NCBI RefSeq assembly: GCF_003144395.1
Contig: NZ_PENZ01000036.1
Span: forward strand, 1 to 43,287
Direction: 5' to 3'
DNA: 43,287 nt
Source: Proteus faecis
Lineage (GTDB): Bacteria > Pseudomonadota > Gammaproteobacteria > Enterobacterales > Enterobacteriaceae
How positions within the stretch are numbered: the first letter of the stretch is position 1; each line of letters starts with the position of its first letter. The position numbers and the translations under genes were made by a program. Of this stretch, positions 26,558 to 36,427 are shown in pieces. The notes beneath the pieces were generated by a model. That model was given only the letters and a program-made list of their open reading frames with translations. It did not search any database and had not been told where the DNA came from.

Positions 26558-27652
26558 ATGGAAAAAATCACTGTCACATTAGGTGAAAGAAGCTATCCCA
26601 TTACCATTGCTTCTGGCCTTTTTCATCAAGAAGATACCTTTTTACCATTAACATCAGGGCAGCAAGTTATGATAGTCACAAATGTGACACTTGCCCCACT
26701 CTATTTAGAAAAGGTAACAAACACCTTAAAAAAACAGGGTGTTTTGGTTGATAGCGTAATTTTGCCTGATGGCGAACAATATAAATCGCTTGAGATCATG
26801 AATGATGTCTTTACTGCATTATTAGAAAAAAATCACAATCGAGATACAACACTTATCGCATTAGGCGGTGGTGTTATTGGTGATCTAACCGGTTTTGCCG
26901 CAGCAAGCTATCAACGTGGTGTTCGCTTTATCCAAGTACCAACAACACTATTGTCACAAGTCGATTCTTCTGTGGGTGGAAAAACCGCGGTTAATCATCC
27001 TCTTGGCAAAAACATGATTGGTGCGTTTTATCAGCCTGCTTCTGTTGTTATCGATCTCGATTGTCTTGCCACATTACCGCCTCGTGAACTTTCATCGGGT
27101 TTAGCTGAAGTTATTAAATATGGCATCATTTTAGATAAAGACTTTTTTATCTGGCTTGAAAATAATATTAATAAACTCTTAGCTCTTGATCCTAAAGCCA
27201 TGGCATTTTGTATCCGCCGTTGCTGTGAGTTAAAAGCTGACGTTGTCGCCGCTGATGAAAAAGAAACAAGTGGTTTGCGCGCACTACTCAACCTTGGCCA
27301 TACCTATGGACACGCTATTGAAGCGCATATGGGATATGGTGTTTGGTTGCATGGTGAAGCCGTTGCCGCAGGCATGGTAATGGCGGCAAGAACATCTCAA
27401 GCACTGGGTCAATTCACTGAAGAAGAGACGCAACGTGTTATTCAATTGCTTGAGAAAGCCAACCTCCCCGTCAATGGTCCTATTGAAATGACACCTGATG
27501 ACTATTTACCTCATATGATGAGAGATAAAAAAGTATCTGGTGGCAAATTACACCTTGTTTTACCAAAAGGTATCGGTCAATCCGAATTACGTGCCGATAT
27601 TACTCGCGAACAAGTCCACAAAGCGATAACATCTTGCATTAATGCAAATTAA
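26558..27652 (+). CDS. aroB: 3-dehydroquinate synthase
   Basis: AroB cyclises DAHP to 3-dehydroquinate with NAD as a catalytic cofactor and a divalent metal, the second step of the shikimate pathway. The 364 residues match the family. Visible are the NAD-binding [21 protein letters not shown], the phosphate and active-site segment [22 protein letters not shown], and the metal-ligand stretches [12 protein letters not shown] and [11 protein letters not shown]. It shares the operon with aroK. A 169-bp gap with its own promoter candidate separates it from damX. Confidence 0.97.
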   Translation: MEKITVTLGERSYPITIASGLFHQEDTFLPLTSGQQVMIVTNVTLAPLYLEKVTNTLKKQGVLVDSVILPDGEQYKSLEIMNDVFTALLEKNHNRDTTLIALGGGVIGDLTGFAAASYQRGVRFIQVPTTLLSQVDSSVGGKTAVNHPLGKNMIGAFYQPASVVIDLDCLATLPPRELSSGLAEVIKYGIILDKDFFIWLENNINKLLALDPKAMAFCIRRCCELKADVVAADEKETSGLRALLNLGHTYGHAIEAHMGYGVWLHGEAVAAGMVMAARTSQALGQFTEEETQRVIQLLEKANLPVNGPIEMTPDDYLPHMMRDKKVSGGKLHLVLPKGIGQSELRADITREQVHKAITSCINAN

Positions 27653-27725
27653 GCACCCCATTACCTGACCAGAAATAAACCAGAACATTCAATTAAGGAA
27701 AATTCTGGTTAATATTGTCAAATGC

Positions 27726-27758
27726 AACGTTTCAGAAAAAACGTTTCATCCTTATACT
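27726..27758 (+). promoter_or_regulatory. Candidate damX promoter with a direct repeat over the -35 region
   Basis: The sequence TATACT (27753-27758) is a good -10. A weak -35, TTTCAG (27730-27735), lies 17 nt upstream. The 9-mer AACGTTTCA occurs at 27726-27734 and again at 27740-27748, overlapping the -35 and spacer, which could be paired half-sites for a regulator. The damX ATG follows about 64 nt later. Confidence 0.45.
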
Positions 27759-27821
27759 ATGAGGTAATGGCTAAGCTGAATAGAATATTTTTCGCTTTTT
27801 GACGCTCTGACGGAGGGCATA

Positions 27822-28760
27822 ATGGACGAGTTCAAACCTGATAATGAAACCAAGGGTAATAATTCACTCAAACCTGATACATCGGATAGGCCTGAACGTC
27901 GAGCCAATCGACCTCGTAGCAATCCATTAAAAAATGCACGATTCTCTGTATCCCGTCAACAGATGATGATTGGTGTTGGTGTTTTAGTCCTTATTCTGCT
28001 AATTATCGCAATAAGCTCAGCATTAAAATCACCAGAAACAACTGAACCAGCACCTTCAACCAATACAGAAAGAAATATCGATCTATCTCAACAACCGTCA
28101 TCCGTTACGCCTTCAGAAAATGGTCAGCCATCGGCTCCTCAATCTATTTCTGGGCAAGAGATACAGCCTGCAACACCACCTTCACAAAACTTACCACCAA
28201 TGATTGATTCACAAGGTCAACGTGTTGAGATCCCTGGAGATATCGTTGATTCTTTAAATCAACAACAAGCGGGCATCAATCAAGCGGCTAATCAGCAATT
28301 AAACGCACAACAACCAAAACCGCAACAACCGGTTACACAAGCCCCCGTCACCAAACCAGTACAACCTGTACAAAAGCCGGCTGAAGTAAAAACACCACCG
28401 ACAAAACCAGTGACACCTCCAGCAACAACGCAAACTAAACCTGCAACAACTAAACCTGTTGTTTCAGGTTCATTATCAGCAGGTAATTTAAGTTCTATTC
28501 CTGCTACTAACTATACGTTGCAATTAAGTGGTGCAAGTCGCCAAGATACCTTAGAGGCTTTCGCTAAAAAGAACCTCAATGGAAACTACGCTATTTACAA
28601 AACACAGCGTAATGGTAATCCATGGTATGTACTCATCTATGGAAATTATCGTAATATAAGCGAAGCCAAGCAGGCCGTTTCTTCTTTACCTGCGCCAGTA
28701 CAAGCAAAACAACCTTGGGTTAGACCGATGAAACATGTTCATCAGGATCTAAAAAAATAA
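27822..28760 (+). CDS. damX: Cell-division protein DamX (SPOR domain)
   Basis: A 312-residue bitopic inner-membrane protein. A basic cytoplasmic part (residues 1-46) is followed by one membrane helix near residues 47-66. A long periplasmic linker rich in Pro, Gln, Thr and Lys comes next, with repeated KP and QP units. A C-terminal SPOR domain occupies about residues 230-305 (TNYTLQLSGASRQDTLEAF to the end). SPOR domains bind peptidoglycan stripped of stem peptides at the division septum, so DamX is recruited there. The linker is low-complexity, and E. coli DamX is longer (428), mostly in the cytoplasmic part and linker. The ribosome site GGAGGG is strong. Confidence 0.93.
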   Translation: MDEFKPDNETKGNNSLKPDTSDRPERRANRPRSNPLKNARFSVSRQQMMIGVGVLVLILLIIAISSALKSPETTEPAPSTNTERNIDLSQQPSSVTPSENGQPSAPQSISGQEIQPATPPSQNLPPMIDSQGQRVEIPGDIVDSLNQQQAGINQAANQQLNAQQPKPQQPVTQAPVTKPVQPVQKPAEVKTPPTKPVTPPATTQTKPATTKPVVSGSLSAGNLSSIPATNYTLQLSGASRQDTLEAFAKKNLNGNYAIYKTQRNGNPWYVLIYGNYRNISEAKQAVSSLPAPVQAKQPWVRPMKHVHQDLKK

Positions 28761-28842
28761 TTAAGACGAAGTTCACCGCTGATATGCTGTCTGAAACAGA
28801 GTACAATCGGCGACTCTGAAACGATTGAGAAATTTGGACGGC

Positions 28843-29658
28843 ATGAAAAAAAAACGCGCATTCCTAAAATGGGCTGGTGGTAAATATCCTTTGGTAGATG
28901 ACATTAAACGTCATCTGCCTGAGGGTAATTGTTTAATTGAACCTTTTATGGGTGCCGGTTCTGTTTTTCTAAATACAGAATACGATTCATATATTCTTGC
29001 CGATATAAATAGTGATCTAATTCATCTCTATAACACGGTAAAGCAACATCCTGAAAAATTTATGAAGGATGCCCGCTTATTATTTACCCCTCAAATGAAT
29101 ATCGCAGAAGAGTTTTATCAACTACGACAAGAGTTTAATCGTTCAACAGATGCTTATCAGCGTAGTGTGTTATTTCTCTATCTTAACCGTCATTGCTACA
29201 ATGGGCTGTGCCGTTATAACTCAAAAGGTGAATACAATGTCCCTTTTGGTCGTTATAAAAAACCTTATTTTCCTGAAACTGAATTAATTTGGTTTTCTGA
29301 AAAAGCACAAAAAGCCGAATTTGTTTGCCAAAGCTATTCATCAACGATGACTAATGCAAAAAAAGGTGCCGTCGTTTATTGCGATCCGCCTTATGCGCCA
29401 TTATCACCGACTGCAAATTTCACGTCATACCATACAAATAGCTTTAGTTTTCAAGAGCAAGAACATCTGGCTCAACTTGCCTCAATGCTGGCTTACGAGA
29501 GACAGATACCCGTGTTAATATCAAACCATGAGACTGCGTTAACAAAAACGTGGTATGTGAACGCAAAAGAGCTACACAGTGTGAAAGTCCGAAGAACAAT
29601 CAGTAGCAACACACTTGGTCGTAGCAAAGTGAACGAATTACTTGCCTTATATAAATAA
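28843..29658 (+). CDS. dam: DNA adenine methylase Dam
   Basis: Dam methylates N6 of adenine in GATC and so directs mismatch-repair strand choice, replication timing and some gene switches. The start chosen is the ATG at 28843, giving 271 residues beginning [20 protein letters not shown], as in E. coli. The six codons before it in the open frame are not conserved. The SAM-binding motif [10 protein letters not shown] is near residue 37, and the catalytic DPPY is at residues 181-184, the same position as in E. coli. The C-terminus (LLALYK) stops slightly earlier than E. coli. A 25-nt hairpin stands between this gene and rpe. Confidence 0.95.
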   Translation: MKKKRAFLKWAGGKYPLVDDIKRHLPEGNCLIEPFMGAGSVFLNTEYDSYILADINSDLIHLYNTVKQHPEKFMKDARLLFTPQMNIAEEFYQLRQEFNRSTDAYQRSVLFLYLNRHCYNGLCRYNSKGEYNVPFGRYKKPYFPETELIWFSEKAQKAEFVCQSYSSTMTNAKKGAVVYCDPPYAPLSPTANFTSYHTNSFSFQEQEHLAQLASMLAYERQIPVLISNHETALTKTWYVNAKELHSVKVRRTISSNTLGRSKVNELLALYK

Positions 29659-29663
29659 TCGTT

Positions 29664-29688
29664 AACACTTCCCGACAATGGGAGTGTT
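29664..29688 (+). other. Intercistronic hairpin between dam and rpe
   Basis: AACACTTCCC and GGGAGTGTT pair with one bulged base around a 6-nt loop. The stem ends 4 nt before the rpe ribosome site (AGGAG at 29692-29696). There is no T-run, so it is unlikely to be a terminator. It could protect the mRNA after processing or modulate rpe translation. Confidence 0.5.
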
Positions 29689-29702
29689 GTCAGGAGAATG
29701 CG

Positions 29703-30374
29703 ATGAAAGATTTTCTGATTGCCCCTTCTATTTTATCCGCTGATTTTGCTCGTCTAGGCGAAGATACTGAAAAAGTACTCGCTGCGGGCGCTGATGTTGT
29801 CCACTTTGATGTTATGGATAACCATTATGTTCCTAACCTGACATTTGGTGCGCCAATTTGTAAGGCGTTGCGTAACTACGGTATTACCGCCCCCATTGAT
29901 GTTCACCTAATGGTTAAACCCGTTGACCGTATCATTCCTGACTTTGCAAACGCGGGCGCAACTTATATCTCATTTCACGCTGAAGCCAGTGACCACGTCG
30001 ATCGCACTATTCAATTAATTAAAGATTGTGGTTGTAAAGCGGGCTTAGTGCTTAATCCAGCAACCCCATTAAACTATCTCGACTATGTTATGGATAAATT
30101 AGATCTTATTCTACTGATGTCTGTTAACCCAGGCTTTGGTGGCCAATCATTTATTCCTAATACTCTCGATAAATTACGCCAAGTACGTAAAATGATTGAT
30201 GATGGTGGCTATGACATTCGTTTAGAAATTGATGGTGGTGTCAAAGTCGATAATATTGCTGAAATTGCGCAAGCTGGCGCTGATATGTTTGTTGCAGGCT
30301 CAGCTATTTTCAATCAGCCAGACTATAAGCATGTTATCGACAATATGCGCCATGAATTAGAAAAGGTATCGTAA
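29703..30374 (+). CDS. rpe: Ribulose-phosphate 3-epimerase
   Basis: Rpe interconverts ribulose-5-phosphate and xylulose-5-phosphate in the pentose phosphate pathway. The 223-residue TIM-barrel protein has the family length. Visible are [16 protein letters not shown], the metal and catalytic residues in [16 protein letters not shown] and DVHLMV, the flexible loop [14 protein letters not shown], and the phosphate-binding end LEIDGGVK and FVAGSAIF. The stop codon overlaps the gph start (TAATG), so the two are translationally coupled. Confidence 0.97.
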   Translation: MKDFLIAPSILSADFARLGEDTEKVLAAGADVVHFDVMDNHYVPNLTFGAPICKALRNYGITAPIDVHLMVKPVDRIIPDFANAGATYISFHAEASDHVDRTIQLIKDCGCKAGLVLNPATPLNYLDYVMDKLDLILLMSVNPGFGGQSFIPNTLDKLRQVRKMIDDGGYDIRLEIDGGVKVDNIAEIAQAGADMFVAGSAIFNQPDYKHVIDNMRHELEKVS

Positions 30375-31084
30375 TGACAGATAAAAAACTCAAAGGTATC
30401 CGTGCTATCGCCTTTGATCTTGATGGCACCCTCACCGACAGCGCTGTTGGTCTTACAGAAGCAACAGACTACGCATTAAAAGCAAAAGGCTTTCCTCCTG
30501 CTGGCAAACATAATGTCACTATTTGGGTTGGGAACGGTGTGGATATGCTACTGACACGCGCTTTGCACAATGCTGGCGTCGAGGATGTGACTGATACCTT
30601 ATTAAAAGAGATGCGTGATCTTTTTGATGAACATTATGCGACCTCAGTCAAAACAGGCAGTGATTTATTCCCTCACGTCAAAGAAACCCTGGAGGCATTA
30701 GCTTCACACAATATTCCTCTGGGTATCGTGACAAACAAACCAACACCATTTATTGCACCTTTACTACAACAATTGGAAATTGAAAAATACTTTTCCTTGG
30801 TGTTAGGTGGCGATGATGTGAAAGAAAAAAAACCGCATCCAGCACCATTATATTTAACAATGGGCACATTTGGTGTTAAAAAGGAAGAACTCCTTTTTGT
30901 TGGGGATTCTCGCAACGATATTATTGCAGCACAAGAGGCTGAGTGCCCTTGCGTAGGTTTAACCTACGGCTATAACTACGGCGTATCTATTGCAGACAGC
31001 AAACCTGATTTTACTCTCGATAATTTTGCTGATTTGCTCTCTATCCTCGATATCACGCCAATGACAACTGTGGAACAGAATTAA
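30374..31084 (+). CDS. gph: Phosphoglycolate phosphatase
   Basis: Gph is a HAD-superfamily phosphatase that removes 2-phosphoglycolate, formed during repair of oxidative DNA damage. The 236-residue product carries HAD motif [12 protein letters not shown] (nucleophile and acid aspartates), motif II in GIVTNKP, the lysine in [13 protein letters not shown], and motif [15 protein letters not shown]. The helical cap after motif I is typical of subfamily IA. It starts in a 1-nt overlap with rpe and ends 1 nt before trpS, in the standard enterobacterial operon. Confidence 0.95.
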   Translation: MTDKKLKGIRAIAFDLDGTLTDSAVGLTEATDYALKAKGFPPAGKHNVTIWVGNGVDMLLTRALHNAGVEDVTDTLLKEMRDLFDEHYATSVKTGSDLFPHVKETLEALASHNIPLGIVTNKPTPFIAPLLQQLEIEKYFSLVLGGDDVKEKKPHPAPLYLTMGTFGVKKEELLFVGDSRNDIIAAQEAECPCVGLTYGYNYGVSIADSKPDFTLDNFADLLSILDITPMTTVEQN

Positions 31085-31085
31085 A

Positions 31086-32114
31086 ATGACGACTTCAGTA
31101 GAAAAAACGGCACAAAAGCCAATTGTATTCAGTGGTGCACAACCTTCTGGTGAATTAACTATCGGAAACTATATGGGTGCACTGCGTCAATGGGTACAAA
31201 TGCAAGATGATTATGATTGCATTTACTGTATCGTTGACCAACACGCTATTACAGTACGTCAAGATCCTAAAGAGCTAAGAAAAAGAACCTTAGATACACT
31301 GGCTCTATACCTTGCTTGTGGTATCGATCCAGAAAAAAGCACTATTTTTGTTCAGTCACATGTTCCACAACATGCACAATTAAGCTGGGCACTTAACTGC
31401 TATACCTATTTTGGTGAATTGAGCCGAATGACTCAATTTAAAGATAAGTCAGCGCGCCACGCTGAAAATATCAATGCAGGATTATTCGATTATCCTGTAT
31501 TAATGGCAGCAGATATTCTGATTTATCAAACAAACCAAGTTCCTGTTGGTATCGACCAGAAACAACATCTTGAATTAAGCCGTGATATTGCCCAGCGCTT
31601 TAACGCTATATATGGCGATATATTCACCGTACCCGATCCTTTTATTCCAAAAGGCGGTGCTCGTGTGATGGCATTACAAGATCCGACTAAAAAAATGTCT
31701 AAGTCTGATGATAACCGTAATAACGTTATCGCATTGCTTGAAGATCCTAAATCAGCAGCTAAAAAGATCAAACGTGCAATGACAGACTCAGAAGAGCCAC
31801 CTCGTGTTATTTACGATCTTGAAAACAAAGCGGGTGTATCTAATTTACTCGATATCTTAGCGGGTGTTACAGGCAAAACTATTCCTGAATTAGAAGCTGA
31901 ATTTGAAGGCAAAATGTATGGCCATCTAAAAGGTGCTGTTGCTGATGCGGTATCTGAAATGCTAACTAACATTCAAGAACGTTTTAACACATTCCGTAAT
32001 GATGAAGTATTACTTAATAAAATTATGAAAGAAGGTGCTGATAAAGCCAAAGCTCGCGCTCAAGCAACCTTAGACAAGGTTTATGACGCAATCGGATTTA
32101 TTGCACATCCATAA
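31086..32114 (+). CDS. trpS: Tryptophan--tRNA ligase
   Basis: TrpS charges tRNA-Trp with tryptophan using ATP. The product has 342 residues, with a short N-terminal extension ([10 protein letters not shown]) before the conserved [19 protein letters not shown], which contains the class I HIGH-like motif TIGN. The second signature appears as KMSKS, and other family segments include [20 protein letters not shown]. It is the last gene of the cluster, and its ATG lies 1 nt after the gph stop. A long hairpin terminator follows. Confidence 0.97.
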   Translation: MTTSVEKTAQKPIVFSGAQPSGELTIGNYMGALRQWVQMQDDYDCIYCIVDQHAITVRQDPKELRKRTLDTLALYLACGIDPEKSTIFVQSHVPQHAQLSWALNCYTYFGELSRMTQFKDKSARHAENINAGLFDYPVLMAADILIYQTNQVPVGIDQKQHLELSRDIAQRFNAIYGDIFTVPDPFIPKGGARVMALQDPTKKMSKSDDNRNNVIALLEDPKSAAKKIKRAMTDSEEPPRVIYDLENKAGVSNLLDILAGVTGKTIPELEAEFEGKMYGHLKGAVADAVSEMLTNIQERFNTFRNDEVLLNKIMKEGADKAKARAQATLDKVYDAIGFIAHP

Positions 32115-32132
32115 TCTTTTGTTAATACCTAG

Positions 32133-32190
32133 AAAAACACCTCACCTATTTTTGAACTGACCCCAGTTTATTTTTAGGAAGGTGTTTTTT
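32133..32190 (+). terminator. Long hairpin terminator of trpS
   Basis: The sequence AAAAACACCT at the left pairs with AGGTGTTTTTT at the right. An inner stem AACTG/CAGTT and partly paired U-rich arms lie between. The closing T-run makes a good intrinsic terminator of the whole operon. On the other strand it can end yiiM, although the yiiM stop is 23 nt away. Confidence 0.7.
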
Positions 32191-32212
32191 TAGTAAAGAG
32201 CAAATTAACTAT

Positions 32213-32887
32213 TTATTCCTTAAACAACCGTCGATTAAAACTCTCAATAGTTTGATTTTGCAGCCTCAACTGCATAGTCTTACTCCAACTTGCAGATAAT
32301 CCTGCGGCACTTAATAACCGATGATAAAGCTCTTCATCAAATGGCATATGAAAAGCTATCGAAATCGCTTCTTTAACAGAGACATCACTGTTTCTTGAAA
32401 CTAAAACAAGAGGATGATGGCTCCCCGTTTCTCCCACACTCACAACCCGATATAACCAACCACAATAACCACTATCTTGCATAATTTGCGAAAAGTTACT
32501 GACATCTGTCACTGTGTTAAGTTTGTAGCAAGGAGAGCGAGGTTGAGTAACTTGAATTAATGCGGTTCCCCATTGATAAATATCACCAATAAAAACATTT
32601 TCTTCTGTCATGCCTGTTGTTGAGATATTTTCACCAAATGCAGGAGCATGAAAAAAATCCGTCAATTGCGGAAATTGCTCAGCCCAATAAAAATAATGTT
32701 CTTTAGGATAATGACAAAGTGCGCGATCAGGGCCACCGTGAAAACTCTTTTCTGCTTGCTCATCACCTTCTAATCCCAGTGATGTCAATTTGATATGACC
32801 ATCCACCAGCCTTTTGGTGATCGCACTGGTAAATCCATTAGATGTTGTTGTGATATTACCGATAAAAACACTAGGAAAATAACGCAT
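32213..32887 (-). CDS. yiiM: MOSC-domain protein YiiM
   Basis: A 224-residue MOSC-domain protein, identical in length to E. coli YiiM, the molybdenum-cofactor enzyme that reduces toxic N-hydroxylated bases such as 6-hydroxylaminopurine. The conserved cysteine expected to bind the molybdenum lies in QPRSPCYKL, and GLEGDEQAEKSFHGGPDRALC is the family hallmark. The C-terminal helical region HRLLSAAGLSASW is conserved. It stands next to sodA on the same strand with a terminator between, close to the E. coli arrangement. Confidence 0.93.
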   Translation of the reverse strand: MRYFPSVFIGNITTTSNGFTSAITKRLVDGHIKLTSLGLEGDEQAEKSFHGGPDRALCHYPKEHYFYWAEQFPQLTDFFHAPAFGENISTTGMTEENVFIGDIYQWGTALIQVTQPRSPCYKLNTVTDVSNFSQIMQDSGYCGWLYRVVSVGETGSHHPLVLVSRNSDVSVKEAISIAFHMPFDEELYHRLLSAAGLSASWSKTMQLRLQNQTIESFNRRLFKE

Positions 32888-32945
32888 AGCTCTCTACCTA
32901 AACAGAAAAGAATAACTCATAGTAAAGAGAGTGTTCAAAAGAAAC

Positions 32946-32967
32946 AATGCCGACAGATGTCGGCATT
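32946..32967 (-). terminator. Hairpin downstream of sodA
   Basis: AATGCCGACA and TGTCGGCATT form a perfect 10-bp inverted repeat separated by only 2 nt, 35 nt past the sodA stop. The T-run after it on the minus strand is interrupted, so termination strength is uncertain. Confidence 0.7.
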
Positions 32968-33001
32968 GAAAATATAAAAAGAAAGGAAGCTATTTACTCA
33001 A

Positions 33002-33625
33002 TTATGCTTTACTCTGAAAACGTTTTTGCGCTTCATCCCAGTTAACAACAGACCAAAACGCTTTAATATAATCAGGGCGACGATTTTGATATTTCAAGTA
33101 GTAAGCATGTTCCCACACATCTAACCCTATAATTGGGTAACCAGATGCGCCAGCTAACTCTTCACCCATTAATGGGCTATCTTGGTTTGCTGTAGAAACT
33201 ACCGCAAGTTTGCCATCATCTTTTAATACCAACCAAGCCCAACCAGAACCGAAACGGCTAGCTGCTGCTTTTTCAAATAACTCTTTAAAGGCATCAACGC
33301 TACCAAAATCGCGTTCAATCGCATCTTTTAGAGAACCTTGTAATTGAGTACCTAGCTTCAACCCTTTCCAGAATAATGAATGATTAGAGTGACCACCTGC
33401 GTTATTACGTAAAAAGGTACGTTGATCAGCAGGTACTTTATGAAGATTTTTAACTAATTCATCAATTTCTAAACCAGCAAGCTCAGGTAATTTTTCTAAT
33501 GCTGTGTTGGTATTATTCACATAAGTTTGATGATGCTTAGTATGGTGAATTTCCATTGTGCGCTCATCAAAATGAGGTTCTAATGCATCATAAGCATAAG
33601 GCAGTGCAGGTAATGTATAGCTCAT
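33002..33625 (-). CDS. sodA: Superoxide dismutase [Mn]
   Basis: SodA is a cytoplasmic manganese enzyme that converts superoxide to oxygen and peroxide. The ATG at 33623-33625 gives 207 residues starting [20 protein letters not shown], with GGAG upstream. The open frame extends 11 codons further but is not conserved there. Metal ligands lie in the segments [25 protein letters not shown] and DVWEHAYY. The residues around [10 protein letters not shown] are of the Mn rather than Fe type. A strong Fur box covers the promoter, consistent with iron repression as in E. coli, where SoxRS and ArcA also act. Confidence 0.97.
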   Translation of the reverse strand: MSYTLPALPYAYDALEPHFDERTMEIHHTKHHQTYVNNTNTALEKLPELAGLEIDELVKNLHKVPADQRTFLRNNAGGHSNHSLFWKGLKLGTQLQGSLKDAIERDFGSVDAFKELFEKAAASRFGSGWAWLVLKDDGKLAVVSTANQDSPLMGEELAGASGYPIIGLDVWEHAYYLKYQNRRPDYIKAFWSVVNWDEAQKRFQSKA

Positions 33626-33683
33626 ATTAATCTCCAGTGCTGTTTTATCTTCGATCACACCATGTGATTTATCTTTTCATTTC

Positions 33684-33719
33684 ATTATAGTGAAAAAAAT
33701 GCTAATGAAAATCATTATC
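33684..33719 (-). promoter_or_regulatory. sodA promoter with Fur box
   Basis: On the minus strand a perfect -10 (TATAAT, top-strand 33684-33689) is preceded 16 nt upstream by TTTTCA (33706-33711) as a -35. The 19-mer at 33701-33719 matches the Fur consensus at 17 of 19 positions and covers the -35. Iron-loaded Fur should therefore block RNA polymerase. Further down, in the leader, ATCACA (33654-33659) and TGTGAT (33663-33668) form a compact inverted repeat. Confidence 0.85.
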
Positions 33720-33997
33720 ATATCCATATTATTTTTGTGGTTTTTTTATCCAGCATGGTTAAATTAATTTTCACAGTATATTATTTTAATTTTAAAGCTT
33801 TCTATTAAATGATAATTCTATTAAATAAGAGAATAGTAGATTAATCATTCACCACTAGCTTTCGCACTATTTGAACATTCCATGAAAAGCATTTCCATTA
33901 ATTCGTGATCTTCTGCGCAAAAAAGAAACAATCTTTATTTACCCTCTTTTGTTAACGACTTTTTGACATAGTATTAACAACAGTGAGGAGAACTATT
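33720..33997. other. acs upstream region
   Basis: The DNA between the sodA promoter and acs is AT-rich and must hold the acs promoter. I could not identify a convincing CRP site (TGTGA-N6-TCACA), although E. coli acs is CRP-dependent. A TTGACA at 33963-33968 is too close to the start codon to be the -35 of a normal promoter. No gene is visible. Confidence 0.4.
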
Positions 33998-35956
33998 ATG
34001 ACAAAAATAAACCAACATCATATTCCTGCAAACATTGCAGAACACACCCTGATCAATAAAGAGCAATACCAAAAAGATTATGAATTATCCATCAAAAACC
34101 CTGAGGCCTTTTGGGCAGATAAAGGGAAAATCATTGACTGGATAAAACCATATACTGTGGTAAAAAATACATCTTTTGACCCAGGCCATGTACGCATTCG
34201 CTGGTTTGAAGATGGTCAGCTAAATATCAGTCAGAACTGTCTTGATCGCCATCTTAAAACACGAGGTGATCAAGTTGCCATTATTTGGGAAGGTGACTCA
34301 CCTAATGAGTCAAAAAAAATCACTTACCGACAACTTCACCACGATGTTTGCCAATTCGCCAACGTATTAAAAAACTTAGGTATTAAAAAAGGCGATGTTG
34401 TGGCGATTTATATGCCTATGGTGCCAGAAGCCGCAGTCGCTATGCTTGCTTGTACTCGTATTGGTGCTATCCATTCTGTTATTTTTGGTGGTTTCTCCCC
34501 TGAAGCGGTTGCAGGCCGGATCATAGACTCAAAAGCTAAATTAGTCATTACAGCTGATGAAGGATTACGAGCGGGTCGCGCTATCCCTTTAAAGAAAAAT
34601 GTTGATGATGCTTTAAATCATGCTGATATCCCTCTTATTAATCATGTAGTGGTATTTCGCCGCACAGGGCATACCGAACAATGGATTGAAGGACGTGATG
34701 TTTGGTGGGATGAAATCATCCAAGGTGTCAGTGCAGAATGTGAAGTCGAAGTTATGGATGCAGAAGATCCTCTCTTTATTCTGTATACATCAGGTTCAAC
34801 AGGCAAACCTAAAGGTGTACTGCACACGACGGGGGGCTATCTCGTTTATGCTTCAATGACCTTTAAATACACCTTTGATTATCATGAAGGCGACATTTAT
34901 TGGTGTACTGCTGATGTGGGTTGGGTAACAGGCCATAGCTACTTACTGTATGGCCCACTATCAAATGGCGCGACCACGGTTATGTTTGAAGGTGTTCCTA
35001 ATTACCCATCTGTTAACCGTATGGCTCAAGTTGTTGATAAGCACCAAATCAATATTTTATATACTGCACCTACTGCAATCCGTGCATTAATGGCTGAAGG
35101 TGATAAAGCAATTGAAGGGACTCAACGTACTTCTCTGCGCATTCTAGGCTCTGTTGGTGAACCAATTAACCCAGAAGCATGGGAATGGTTCTATCAGAAA
35201 ATGGGGCGTAGCCAATGTCCTATCGTTGATACATGGTGGCAAACAGAAACCGGTGGTTTCATGATAACGCCATTACCAGGAGCAATGGATCTAAAACCAG
35301 GCTCAGCAACACGCCCTTTCTTCGGCGTTCAGCCTGCAATTGTCGATAATATGGGAGAAGTACAGCAAGGGGCTTGTGAAGGTAACTTAGTGATTACTGA
35401 TTCTTGGCCGGGTCAAGCAAGAACACTTTTTGGTGATCACGAACGTTTTGAACAAACTTACTTCTCAACCTTTAAAGGTATGTATTTCTCTGGTGATGGC
35501 GCTCGCCGAGATGAAGATGGCGACTATTGGATAACAGGACGTGTTGATGATGTCTTGAATATTTCAGGTCATCGTTTAGGAACAGCAGAGATTGAATCTG
35601 CTCTTGTTGCACATCCTAAAATTGCAGAAGCTGCAGTAGTGGGTATTCCTCACAATATTAAAGGGCAAGCCATTTATGCGTATGTCACTTTAAATCACGG
35701 TGAAGAACCAACCCCTGAACTTTATACTGAAGTTCGCAACTGGGTACGTAAAGAAATTGGACCAATAGCTACACCAGATATTCTACATTGGACAGATTCC
35801 CTACCCAAAACACGATCAGGGAAAATTATGCGCCGAATCTTGCGTAAAATTGCCTCTGGCGACACAACTAACCTCGGAGATACCTCAACACTCGCTGATC
35901 CGGGTGTTGTAGAGAAACTGTTAGAAGAAAAACAGTCTCTATCACTCACCGCTTAA
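33998..35956 (+). CDS. acs: Acetyl-CoA synthetase
   Basis: Acs makes acetyl-CoA from acetate, ATP and CoA through an acetyl-adenylate, the high-affinity route for scavenging acetate. The ATG at 33998 follows GAGGAG at a good distance and gives 652 residues, exactly the E. coli length. Landmarks are the adenylate-binding loop [11 protein letters not shown] near residue 263, [25 protein letters not shown], and the C-terminal [11 protein letters not shown]. That last segment contains the lysine that protein acetyltransferases modify to switch the enzyme off. It begins the acs-yjcH-actP operon, and a perfect hairpin lies in the 159-bp gap before yjcH. Confidence 0.97.
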   Translation: MTKINQHHIPANIAEHTLINKEQYQKDYELSIKNPEAFWADKGKIIDWIKPYTVVKNTSFDPGHVRIRWFEDGQLNISQNCLDRHLKTRGDQVAIIWEGDSPNESKKITYRQLHHDVCQFANVLKNLGIKKGDVVAIYMPMVPEAAVAMLACTRIGAIHSVIFGGFSPEAVAGRIIDSKAKLVITADEGLRAGRAIPLKKNVDDALNHADIPLINHVVVFRRTGHTEQWIEGRDVWWDEIIQGVSAECEVEVMDAEDPLFILYTSGSTGKPKGVLHTTGGYLVYASMTFKYTFDYHEGDIYWCTADVGWVTGHSYLLYGPLSNGATTVMFEGVPNYPSVNRMAQVVDKHQINILYTAPTAIRALMAEGDKAIEGTQRTSLRILGSVGEPINPEAWEWFYQKMGRSQCPIVDTWWQTETGGFMITPLPGAMDLKPGSATRPFFGVQPAIVDNMGEVQQGACEGNLVITDSWPGQARTLFGDHERFEQTYFSTFKGMYFSGDGARRDEDGDYWITGRVDDVLNISGHRLGTAEIESALVAHPKIAEAAVVGIPHNIKGQAIYAYVTLNHGEEPTPELYTEVRNWVRKEIGPIATPDILHWTDSLPKTRSGKIMRRILRKIASGDTTNLGDTSTLADPGVVEKLLEEKQSLSLTA

Positions 35957-36000
35957 TACACAACAAAATAGCTGTCATTTAAAAAACGTAATACGACAAA

Positions 36001-36024
36001 GCAAAGACATGAAAATGTCTTTGC
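36001..36024 (+). other. Perfect hairpin between acs and yjcH
   Basis: GCAAAGACAT and ATGTCTTTGC form a 10-bp perfect stem closed by the stable tetraloop GAAA, 45 nt after the acs stop. No T-run follows. It may protect the acs 3' end after processing or lower transcription into yjcH-actP. Confidence 0.6.
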
Positions 36025-36115
36025 TAGGCGCTCTTACCTAAAAATCATGAAATGCAGGGGATTGAAGCCTCTAAATCAAGTGATAAACCAAACAATTATA
36101 TAGAGGAGAACTCTG

Positions 36116-36427
36116 ATGAATGCCAATATTTATCAAGAGATAGAAAACAACCCTCGCTTTAAAGAACTGGTTAATAAACGTAGTCGTTTTTCATGGACAC
36201 TTTCAATAATTACGCTCGTTATGTATGTCTCGTTTATCTTACTTATTGCATTCTATCCACAGTGGTTAGGTACACCACTGTACGAAGGAAGCTACATTAC
36301 ACGAGGCATTCCTATTGGTATTGGCTTAATTATTGCCTCATTTCTATTAACAGGTATTTACGTAATCAAAGCTAATACTGAATTTGACAAACTTACCGCT
36401 GAAGTTATTGAAGAGGTAGAAAAATGA
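36116..36427 (+). CDS. yjcH: DUF485 inner-membrane protein YjcH
   Basis: A 103-residue protein with two membrane helices (about residues 27-47 and 62-84), separated by a short loop and flanked by charged ends. It belongs to the DUF485 family, which is almost always encoded just before the acetate permease ActP. Its function is unknown; a small partner or assembly subunit of ActP is the usual suggestion. The ribosome site GAGGAGA is strong. Its stop overlaps the actP start (ATGA), which indicates coupled translation. Confidence 0.93.
   Translation: MNANIYQEIENNPRFKELVNKRSRFSWTLSIITLVMYVSFILLIAFYPQWLGTPLYEGSYITRGIPIGIGLIIASFLLTGIYVIKANTEFDKLTAEVIEEVEK

Noticed and set aside
28050-28460. Repetitive CCA/CAA-rich DNA, possible tandem repeat array.
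   Set aside because: It is the Pro/Gln/Thr linker of DamX, in frame and typical of that protein.
32150-32175. The string TGAACTGACCCC in the trpS terminator looked like the end of an IS3-type element.
   Set aside because: No transposase, no matching opposite end and no target duplication nearby; it is explained by pairing within the terminator hairpin.
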